A stretch of DNA of 64,000 nt, taken from contig NZ_KE383991.1 in the NCBI RefSeq assembly GCF_000423225.1, positions 1,250,217 to 1,314,216 on the forward strand. The letters run 5' to 3'. Position numbers and translations under genes: made by a program. Below are positions 25,890-33,447 of the stretch, in pieces. Positions within the stretch are counted from its first letter, which is position 1, and every line of letters starts with the position of its first letter. The notes under the pieces were generated by a model. It was not told the origin of the DNA and did no database searches. It was given only the letters and a program-made list of their open reading frames with translations. The DNA is from Kaistia adipata DSM 17808 (GTDB lineage: Bacteria > Pseudomonadota > Alphaproteobacteria > Rhizobiales > Kaistiaceae).

Positions 25890-28691
25890 TCACCGCGGCC
25901 GAACCGGCGTCCCGCCCTCCGCCGCGACGAGCGCGCGCGCGATCAGGGGGCGATTATGCGCGAGATGGGGAGCGACCAACATGTCGAGGTGACCGCCGGC
26001 GATCGAGACCACCTCCAGGCTGTCGAAGAGTTTGCTCCAGCCGAGATCCGCAGCCAGGTGCTGGCGGTCGCAGCGGAACACGGTGGCCGCGATCGGCAGC
26101 GGCGTCCTTGGCAGCGAGAGCCAGCGCCAGAAGGCTTGCATCCGCAGGACATCCTCGAGCTCCAGCCGCAGCATGAAGCGCGCCTTGGCGAGCGGCTGCC
26201 AGGTCAATCGCTGGATGCAGCCGGCAAGCCAGGCCTCCCGCCCCCTGCGCACGCAGATCTTGGCGATGGCCCGGCACAACAGCCGATCCAGGGTCATCCG
26301 ATGCGCCCGGATCCGTTGCGCCGTGCGGGCGACCGCCTCCCGGAAGTCATAGGCCACGGGCAGGATGTTGGTATCGAGAATGCCGAGGAACGGGATCGTC
26401 CGGCCGGCCGCGATGAGGCGCCTGGCGACTTCGAACGCAACGGCGCCCCCCAGCGAATAACCGATCAGCGCGACCTCTCCCTCGGGCTGCACGAGGCTGA
26501 TCTGCTCGAACACCATGTCGGCCATGACGGAAATGGACTCGTGCCCGGCCAGGATGTCCACGAGATCGGGATAGCGCACGGCGACGACATGGGCGACGTC
26601 GCTCATTTCGACGCCGAAGGCGGCCAGGCTCGGGCCATAGCCGATCGACCCCGGCAGCATGAAGAGCGTCGGCTGCGGGCTGCCTTTGTCCGCCCCGGAC
26701 GTTCGCCCCGCGCCCGTCCCGGAGACGGCGCGAACGACGTCGGAAAACCGCATGTCGACGGTGAAGGCGTCGAGGCTGAACTCGCGTCCGAACCGGGTTT
26801 CCAGCTCCATCGCGAGCTGAAGCAGCCGCAACGAGTCGCCGCCCAGCTCGTCCCATCGACCGCTCGTCTCGTCGCGCTTGAGGATCGCCCTCCAGACCTG
26901 CGCCACGACCGGCTCGATGCCGTCCATGTCGCCGGCCTCGTCCGCAACCTCGGCCGCAGACGGCTCCTGGCGGCGATCGGCCAGCCCGGCGTCGAGCGCG
27001 CGCAGCGCGGCGCCGTCGACCTTGCCGCCACGAAGCCGGGGCAGGCTCTCGACGCAATGCAGGCGCGCCGGCTGGAGCGCGGTCGGAAGCGACATGCGCA
27101 CGAGATCGCGCAGGGCCTCGACCAGCCCGGGCCCGGCGCCGGCTTCGGGAACGACGAAGACGACGATCTGGTTGTCGTCCGTCACGATCGCGACGGCATC
27201 GCTGACATCGGGCGAGCGGCGCAGGACAAGCTCCAGCTCGGCCGGCTCGACCCGTCGCCCGTTGATCTTGATGAGGCGGCCCTTCCGGCCGACGATCCAG
27301 GTCAGGCCGCGCCCGTCGATCTTGACGAGGTCCCCCGTCGCGAGGATCCGCCGCGACGGCGTGCCGGGATCCGCCGGCAGCGGCACGACGCGGCCGTTCT
27401 CCCAGGTTCCAAGCGTCGTGTAGGCGCTGCGGATCAGCAACTCCCCCTCGCCCTCCGCGGCCAGGGCGTGGCCCTGCTCGTCGGCGACGACATACTCGAG
27501 GCCCGGAACCAGGTATCCGACGGGAACCGTCGCGCCCGCCTCCGGATGGCCCTTGGGCAGGAACCATTGCGTGCCGATCGCCTCGGTCGAGGAATAGCTG
27601 ACCTGGACAAAGCAGCTATCCGGGACCGCCTCGCGAACGACATCGATGTCGGACCAGAGCACCTTCTCGCCGCCGATGCGGACGATCCGCAGCGACGCGA
27701 ATGTGCCGGCCGGCGCTCCCCTTGCCAGCACGCGCAGCAGGGCCGGAACGACATAGGTGACCGTCACCCGCCGCGACTGCAGCAGCTGGCGGATCGAGCG
27801 CAGCCCGACGCTTTCGATATCCGCGAGATAGAGCGTCGCTCCCGACAGGATCGCCGTCATCATCTCGCGGCAGCCAGCGATGGTCGCCGGACCGGTGAGC
27901 GGCATGAAGATGTCGCTCGGACCGATATGGCAGGCGTTCACGGCCTGCTGGACGCGCAGAAGCAGGCCGCGCTGGCTGTTGGCGATACCCTTCGGCTCGC
28001 CGGTGCTGCCCGAGGTCGGCAGGACCAGCGCAGGCGCGTCGACGGAGCCGGGTCGCGGCTGGAACGCCCGATCCGGGCGTGTCGCCGGCGCCATGCAATG
28101 GGCGGGATCGATCCAGTGCCGGCCGGGGTCGGCCAATCCCGACGAGAGCTCGGCCTGGTCGCAGACGATCACGGAAAGCCGCGCCCGGGAGAGGACGTCG
28201 TTCAGGCGCTGGGTCGGATCGCGTGGATTGAACGACACCGCCGGACGGCCGGACGCCATCGCGGCCAGCATCGCGACCGGATACCAGACGCAATTGCCCA
28301 GCAGCAGCCCGACGGCCTCGCCCTCGGGAACGGCGGCCGCGATCAGCCAGGCCAGTTGCCGCACGGCGCCCAGCAGCTCCGAATAGCTCAGCTCGGTGAA
28401 GCCGTCGCTGACGGCCAGTTTGCTTCCGTGGCTCGCGGCGATCCGTTCCAGATGCTCGAAGGCCGGCACCTCGCAGAAGCTCTCCTCCAGCCTCGGAAAG
28501 GGGCGGTCGACGGGTCCGTTCAGATCGAGCGGGTATGCGGGCGGTGCCAGCCAGTCGGGAGCGGCATCGCCGCCCCGTCCGTTGCCGACAAGGTCCTGGA
28601 TGCGAGTGTCCGCGATCACCCCCTCGTCGCGTGGAACCGAGGGTCTGTCGGACAGATCCGCCGAGCGCCCGCGAGACTCTGCATTGAACAT
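25890..28691 (-). CDS. Stand-alone NRPS-like protein, adenylation-carrier-thioesterase (A-T-TE)
   Basis: About 933 residues with three domains. An AMP-forming adenylation domain (about residues 50-560) has the P-loop LVLPTSGSTGEPKG near 220, YSSTEA, RRILATGDLVKIDGRGLTWIVG and the C-terminal lysine region LPRLRGGKVDGA. A carrier domain has its phosphopantetheine serine in LGGDSLRLL near 618. A thioesterase has GYSLGGAVAFEV with the nucleophile near 745 and the late histidine in IAGGHLDML. There is no condensation domain. It should activate one carboxylic or amino acid, tether it and release or transfer it. The ATG at 28689-28691 follows GGAG; an ATG at 28706 is possible. Located inside a polysaccharide locus, it is a candidate for polymer or sugar acylation. 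Confidence 0.85.
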   Translation of the reverse strand: MFNAESRGRSADLSDRPSVPRDEGVIADTRIQDLVGNGRGGDAAPDWLAPPAYPLDLNGPVDRPFPRLEESFCEVPAFEHLERIAASHGSKLAVSDGFTELSYSELLGAVRQLAWLIAAAVPEGEAVGLLLGNCVWYPVAMLAAMASGRPAVSFNPRDPTQRLNDVLSRARLSVIVCDQAELSSGLADPGRHWIDPAHCMAPATRPDRAFQPRPGSVDAPALVLPTSGSTGEPKGIANSQRGLLLRVQQAVNACHIGPSDIFMPLTGPATIAGCREMMTAILSGATLYLADIESVGLRSIRQLLQSRRVTVTYVVPALLRVLARGAPAGTFASLRIVRIGGEKVLWSDIDVVREAVPDSCFVQVSYSSTEAIGTQWFLPKGHPEAGATVPVGYLVPGLEYVVADEQGHALAAEGEGELLIRSAYTTLGTWENGRVVPLPADPGTPSRRILATGDLVKIDGRGLTWIVGRKGRLIKINGRRVEPAELELVLRRSPDVSDAVAIVTDDNQIVVFVVPEAGAGPGLVEALRDLVRMSLPTALQPARLHCVESLPRLRGGKVDGAALRALDAGLADRRQEPSAAEVADEAGDMDGIEPVVAQVWRAILKRDETSGRWDELGGDSLRLLQLAMELETRFGREFSLDAFTVDMRFSDVVRAVSGTGAGRTSGADKGSPQPTLFMLPGSIGYGPSLAAFGVEMSDVAHVVAVRYPDLVDILAGHESISVMADMVFEQISLVQPEGEVALIGYSLGGAVAFEVARRLIAAGRTIPFLGILDTNILPVAYDFREAVARTAQRIRAHRMTLDRLLCRAIAKICVRRGREAWLAGCIQRLTWQPLAKARFMLRLELEDVLRMQAFWRWLSLPRTPLPIAATVFRCDRQHLAADLGWSKLFDSLEVVSIAGGHLDMLVAPHLAHNRPLIARALVAAEGGTPVRPR

Positions 28692-28982
28692 GCACAACTC
28701 CAGCATTGGCCGAGGATGAGGTCGCAAGTTTCGTATCGGAGCGGGCTCCGGATCGCATCGTTTGAACGAATGACACGGCGGCCGCGCCACGGGCCGGAAG
28801 CGCCGGCGCGCCGGCCGACGCCCGGGCGGCGCGAACTTCATGCGAACGAACGAGGACAGCGAGCGCGCATCCTCCTAGCCTGATTTCGTAGACGCGGCGT
28901 GACGGACCGGAGCCGGCTCGACATCGCAACCGACCGCCTAGTTCCCCCGCCGGCCGCCGTCGAGGACAATCGGGAGGCTGGA

Positions 28983-30200
28983 ATGCAACCGCATCTGGTC
29001 TGCGTGGGTGGCGAAGACCACGCCTTGCGGATTCCGTTCCTGCTCGCGCTTCGGGATCGGGGGGTCGAGATCACGGCGGTGTCGAGCGGCGATGGCGCCG
29101 CCTTCGCACGGCACGGACTGTCGCATCGCCGATATGCCTTCGATCGCTTCGGCAGCTTCGGCGGCGGCTGGAGCGCGATCCGCCAGCTGCGCGGCCTGAT
29201 GCGGCAGCTGCGGCCCGATATCGTCCAGAGCTTCGACACCAAGCCCAACCTGCTGGTGCCGCTCGCCAGCCGCGGCACGGTCCCGCTGATCCGGACGATC
29301 AACGGTCTCGGCTGGGTGTTCTCGTCGACGGAGCCGCGCGCCCGCGCGCTGCGGCCGGTCTATTGCGGCCTGCAGCGGCTGGCGTCGCGATGGACGGCCT
29401 TGACGGTGTTCCAGAACCAGGACGATCAGGCCTTCTTCGACCGGCGCGGCCTGCTCGGCCCCGGCGGCATAGGCCGTCTGATCGTCAGTTCCGGCATAGA
29501 TCCGGCCGCCTTCCGGACGGCACAGCGGAACGGCCCGTCGCCGGATGCGCTGCGCAACCAGCTGGGGCTCGGCACCGCCGAGATCGTCCTCTTCGTCGGC
29601 AGGCTGACGCGCCAGAAGGGCATCCCCACCCTGCTCGAGGCGATCCCGATGGTCCTGGCGCAACGGAAGCACGCCCGTTTCGTGCTGGTCGGTCCGCGCG
29701 ACTCCGAGGGGCCCTTCGCCGTCGACCAGGCCTCGATCGATCGCCTGGCACCCCACGTGATCGCGCTGGGCCCGCGCTCGGACGTGCCGGCGCTGCTCGG
29801 CATGGCCGACGTCTTCGCCTTTCCGACCGAATATCGCGAGGGCGTTCCGCGCGTCCTGCTGGAGGCCGGCCTGGCGGGACTGCCGATCGTGGCGACCCGC
29901 ATGCCCGGCTGCGGCGACATCGTCGAGGACGGCCATAACGGCTATCTGGTCAAGCCCCGCGATGCGGATGCGCTCGCCGGCCGGATCATCGACCTTCTCC
30001 GCGACCCGATCGGCGCCAAGACCATGGGCGCCCGCACCCGCGCCATGGTGCGCGAGCGCTTCGCCCTCGCCCATGTCGTCGAGCAATATTGCGATGCCTA
30101 TGCGCGCATCCTCGGCGCAAGCGCGTCGGGGGAGGACGCCAAGGCCCGGATCCTCGCCGGGACCGGCCGGGTCCGCAGGCTGGACGTGCGCCGGCCATGA
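28983..30200 (+). CDS. Glycosyltransferase family 4
   Basis: A 405-residue GT-B glycosyltransferase. The N-terminal domain has IPFLLALRDRGVEITAV and DIVQSFDTKPNL; the C-terminal domain has IVLFVGRLTRQKGIPTLLEAI, FVLVGPRDSEGP and the E-x7-E donor motif FPTEYREGVPRVLLEAG, then GCGDIVEDGHNGYLV. Similar proteins transfer sugars to lipid-linked GlcNAc-type acceptors (PglA/CapM-like). The ATG at 28983 follows GGGAGG; an upstream GTG at 28899 is less convincing. It starts the right-hand polysaccharide operon and overlaps the polymerase gene by four bases. Confidence 0.88.
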   Translation: MQPHLVCVGGEDHALRIPFLLALRDRGVEITAVSSGDGAAFARHGLSHRRYAFDRFGSFGGGWSAIRQLRGLMRQLRPDIVQSFDTKPNLLVPLASRGTVPLIRTINGLGWVFSSTEPRARALRPVYCGLQRLASRWTALTVFQNQDDQAFFDRRGLLGPGGIGRLIVSSGIDPAAFRTAQRNGPSPDALRNQLGLGTAEIVLFVGRLTRQKGIPTLLEAIPMVLAQRKHARFVLVGPRDSEGPFAVDQASIDRLAPHVIALGPRSDVPALLGMADVFAFPTEYREGVPRVLLEAGLAGLPIVATRMPGCGDIVEDGHNGYLVKPRDADALAGRIIDLLRDPIGAKTMGARTRAMVRERFALAHVVEQYCDAYARILGASASGEDAKARILAGTGRVRRLDVRRP

Positions 30201-31444
30201 CCCGCAACGCGCTCCTCGCCGCCGGTATCGTGATGTCCTACGCATCACAGCTCGAGCCTCCCGGCCTTCCGATCGGCTATGGCGAGCTTTTCCTGTTCCT
30301 GTGGATCCTGCTGTCGCTGGGGCGGATCCTGGCCGGCGGCCGCATTGTGGTCACGCCGGCGCTGGTCCGCTTCGCCTGGTTCTGGACGATCCTCGCCCTG
30401 TCGCTCGGGATCGGCACGATCGTCGGCTATTTCTCGGAAATCCTCTATTTCGCGGGTATCTGGCACGACACCCTGGCCTATGCGCTGCTGGCCTGCGTGA
30501 CCTGCCTGGCCACCGCGGAACCGGATGCCGAACGGCGCCTGCGCCAATGCGCCTGGTGGGGGGTCGGCCTCGCCAACGCGACCCTCGCGATCCAGGCGGC
30601 GCTGGCGGCGGGCTGGATCCATCAGTCCGGCGTCGAGCCATGGTACTGGGACCGCTTTCGCGGCTGGTCGCTCAACCCGAACCAGATCGCGCTCTATTGC
30701 GCCGCCTTCGGCCCGCTCGCCCTGCATCTGGCGACAACGACCGACAAGCCCGTGGCCAGGCTGCTCGGATTCGCCGGCATGATCCTGCCCTTCTATGTCG
30801 GGCGGCTGACCAAGAGCGACACGTTCCTGTACACCTCGGTGCTGACCTGGATGATCTTCCTCGGGTTGCATCTGCGCAGCTGGCTTGCCGCCGGCCGGGG
30901 GATCGCCAGCGCCGGTCGCCAGATCGTCATGGTGCTGATCCTGGCCTCCCTTCCCCTCACCATGGCGCTCGCGCCCTTCGGGCTGGCGGAACTCGGCAAC
31001 GCCGAAAGCTTCGCCAAGAGCCTGACCAAGGACAAGGGCGGCGACGCGACGGCGGAGACCGCGGAACTGCGCCTCTATCTCTGGGAGGAAGCCATTCGCC
31101 GCGGGCTCCGCTCCGCCTCGCTCGGACTGGGCCCCGGCGCGCATCTCGAACGCCCCAACATCGTTGGCAATGGCAGCCTGCCGCGCCCCTTCGAAGCCCA
31201 TAGCACGCTGCTCGACCTCTACACCCAGGGCGGGATCCTGGCGGTCGGCGCGCTCGCCTGGATCGTCTTCACCGCCGCCTTTCTCGTCTGGCGGGCCAAG
31301 CTCGACGCCCTGCTGGTGCTGATCGTGTCGCTCGTCGTGTTCAGCCTCCCCCACCTGATCATCCGCCATCCGATCGTGTGGTTCTCGCTCGCGCTCTGCC
31401 TCGTCGCGGGAGCCCCCGCGACCGCTCCTGCCAGGGAAAGATGA
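30197..31444 (+). CDS. O-antigen ligase/polymerase-like membrane protein (Wzy)
   Basis: A 415-residue integral membrane protein with about ten hydrophobic segments and a long loop around residues 260-330 carrying RLYLWEEAIRRGL, LGLGPGAHLERP and EAHSTLLDLYTQGG. The E-A-H-S/T-x-L-D pattern matches the Wzy_C/O-antigen ligase family, whose periplasmic loop contains the catalytic arginine and histidine. It would polymerise the repeat units after flipping. ATGA overlap with the GT4 gene fixes the start. Confidence 0.82.
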   Translation: MTRNALLAAGIVMSYASQLEPPGLPIGYGELFLFLWILLSLGRILAGGRIVVTPALVRFAWFWTILALSLGIGTIVGYFSEILYFAGIWHDTLAYALLACVTCLATAEPDAERRLRQCAWWGVGLANATLAIQAALAAGWIHQSGVEPWYWDRFRGWSLNPNQIALYCAAFGPLALHLATTTDKPVARLLGFAGMILPFYVGRLTKSDTFLYTSVLTWMIFLGLHLRSWLAAGRGIASAGRQIVMVLILASLPLTMALAPFGLAELGNAESFAKSLTKDKGGDATAETAELRLYLWEEAIRRGLRSASLGLGPGAHLERPNIVGNGSLPRPFEAHSTLLDLYTQGGILAVGALAWIVFTAAFLVWRAKLDALLVLIVSLVVFSLPHLIIRHPIVWFSLALCLVAGAPATAPARER

Positions 31445-31448
31445 CGCC

Positions 31449-33446
31449 ATGTGCGGAATTGCAGGCATCCTCCTGACGCCGACCGCCGCCGATACGAGCC
31501 CGTTGCGGGCCATCGGACGGATGGCGAAGGCGCTGCACCATCGCGGGCCGGACGGCGAGGGATTGTGGACGGATCGCGAGGCCGGCATCGCGCTCGGCCA
31601 CAGGCGGCTGGCGATCGTCGACCTCTCCCATGCCGGGCACCAGCCGATGCTGTCCGCCAGCGGGCGCTTCGTCATCAGCTACAACGGAGAGATCTACAAT
31701 TTCGGCGATCTGCGCCGGGAGCTGGAACGGGAAGGCCAGGCGTTCCGGGGCGGCAGCGATACCGAGGTCATGCTGGCGGCGATCGAGGGCTGGGGGCTCG
31801 AGCCGGCGCTCCGGCGCTTCGCCGGCATGTTCGCCTTCGCGCTGTGGGATCGCCAGGCCCGAACGCTGCATTTCGCCCGCGACCGCCTCGGCAAGAAGCC
31901 CCTCTACATTGCCCGCACCCGCGACGCCCTGATCTTCGCTTCGGAGCTGAAGGCGCTGCGCACCTGTCCGGATTTCCGCCCGGAACTCGATCTCGATGCC
32001 GCCTCGGCCATGCTGGCCAAGGGCTGGGTTCCGGATCACCAGTGCATCTGGCGGAGCGCCTTCAAGCTGGCCCCGGGCGCGCTGCTGTCCCTGCGAGCGG
32101 ACCAGCTCGGCCCGGTTCCCGATGTCGATGTCCTGCGCGCGCGGGTCCGCTCCTGGTGGTCGCTCGACGACATCGCTGGCCGGGCGCGACGGAACCTGCT
32201 CGACGGCGACGACCAGGAACTGACGACCGAGCTCGAGACCCTGCTGCAGCGCGCCGTCCGCGAGCGCATGGTCGCCGACGTCCCCCTCGGCGCGTTCCTG
32301 TCAGGCGGGATCGACAGCGCGACCGTCGTCGCGCTGATGCAGGTCCAGTCGAGCAAGCCGGTGCGGACCTTCACCATCGCCTTCGGCGACGCGGGCTATG
32401 ACGAGTCGTCCCAGGCGGCCGAGGTGGCGCGCCATCTTGGCACCGAACACACCGAGCTGCGCCTGCTGCCGGACGCCGCGCGCGAGGTCATCCCGGAACT
32501 GCCGCGCGTCTGGGACGAACCCTTCGCCGATGAATCCGAGATACCGACCCTGCTGGTCTCGCGCCTCGCCCGCCAGCATGTGACGGTGGCGCTCACCGGG
32601 GATGGCGGCGACGAGGGCTTTGCCGGCTATTCGCGCCATTTCCTCGGCGCCCGCCTGGCCGGCTGGCATGCGTGGGGCGGGCCGTTGCGCCGCACCTCGT
32701 CGGGATTGCTGGCGCTCCTCGCGCGCGGCATGCGCCAGGACCTCTTCACCCGCTTCCCGGCCCGCCTGCGCCGTGCCCTGCGACCCGACCAGCTGGACCG
32801 GTTGGCCCGCCTTCTCGCCGCCGAGGACCAGCCGGAACTGTACCGGCGACTGGTCGGCACCTCGGAGAACGGGCTGGTGCGCCATCCGTCCCGGCTGGCG
32901 GCCGAGGCCCCGCCGCTCGACGATCTGGTGTCGCGGCTCCTCCTCGACGACGCCACCGGCTATCTCCCCGGCGACATCCTCGTGAAGCTCGACCGCGCCA
33001 GCATGGCCAACAGCCTCGAGACGCGCTGCCCGCTGCTCGACCATCGCGTCATCGAGTTCGCCTGGCACCTTCCCACCCGCATGAAGGTGCGCAACGCCAG
33101 GGGCAAGTGGATCCTGCGCCAGCTGCTCGGCCGCCATCTGCCGCGACGGCTGATCGACCGGCCGAAGCATGGCTTCGACGTACCGGTCGGCGACTGGCTC
33201 AGGGGACCGCTGCGCGAATGGTCGTCCGACCTGCTGGCGGACCTGCGTCGCGAACCGGACGGCCTCGTCGATATCGGCTTCATCGATGTCGACCGCGTCG
33301 ACGCCTGCTGGCGCGAGCATCTCGCCGGGCGGCGGGACCATTCGCGCGACCTCTGGTCGGTCCTCATGTTCCAGGCCTGGCGCCGCGAGCAGGCGGCGAC
33401 GATCCAGGCCGATCGCTATCAGCCATTCGCGTTGGCAGGGGAATGA
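31449..33446 (+). CDS. asnB: Asparagine synthase (glutamine-hydrolysing) family, AsnB-like
   Basis: A 665-residue protein. The N-terminal class II glutaminase has nucleophile Cys2 (MCGIAGILL), then the RG-x-D-like HHRGPDGEGLWTD, GHRRLAIVDLS and YNGEIYNF. The C-terminal synthetase has the ATP PP-motif GAFLSGGIDSATVVALM and GDGGDEGFAGY. Family members make asparagine, but those inside surface-polysaccharide loci often amidate uronic acids or other carboxyls. It lies four bases after the polymerase and two bases before the Wzc-like gene, clearly in the same operon. That it acts on the polymer or on the NRPS-tethered acid is inference. Confidence 0.88.
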   Translation: MCGIAGILLTPTAADTSPLRAIGRMAKALHHRGPDGEGLWTDREAGIALGHRRLAIVDLSHAGHQPMLSASGRFVISYNGEIYNFGDLRRELEREGQAFRGGSDTEVMLAAIEGWGLEPALRRFAGMFAFALWDRQARTLHFARDRLGKKPLYIARTRDALIFASELKALRTCPDFRPELDLDAASAMLAKGWVPDHQCIWRSAFKLAPGALLSLRADQLGPVPDVDVLRARVRSWWSLDDIAGRARRNLLDGDDQELTTELETLLQRAVRERMVADVPLGAFLSGGIDSATVVALMQVQSSKPVRTFTIAFGDAGYDESSQAAEVARHLGTEHTELRLLPDAAREVIPELPRVWDEPFADESEIPTLLVSRLARQHVTVALTGDGGDEGFAGYSRHFLGARLAGWHAWGGPLRRTSSGLLALLARGMRQDLFTRFPARLRRALRPDQLDRLARLLAAEDQPELYRRLVGTSENGLVRHPSRLAAEAPPLDDLVSRLLLDDATGYLPGDILVKLDRASMANSLETRCPLLDHRVIEFAWHLPTRMKVRNARGKWILRQLLGRHLPRRLIDRPKHGFDVPVGDWLRGPLREWSSDLLADLRREPDGLVDIGFIDVDRVDACWREHLAGRRDHSRDLWSVLMFQAWRREQAATIQADRYQPFALAGE

Positions 33447-33447
33447 A

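Noticed and set aside
25956-28883. Long plus-strand open frame (about 975 codons) opposite the NRPS-like gene
   Set aside because: Its translation is rich in R, G, A, D and H without domains, while the minus strand shows clear A, T and TE motifs. It is a GC-rich antisense shadow.
31449-33446. AsnB as the lasso cyclase for the 1.2-kb peptide
   Set aside because: It has a full N-terminal glutaminase domain with Cys2 and is locked into the polysaccharide operon 30 kb away. No RRE or B2 protease is near either gene.
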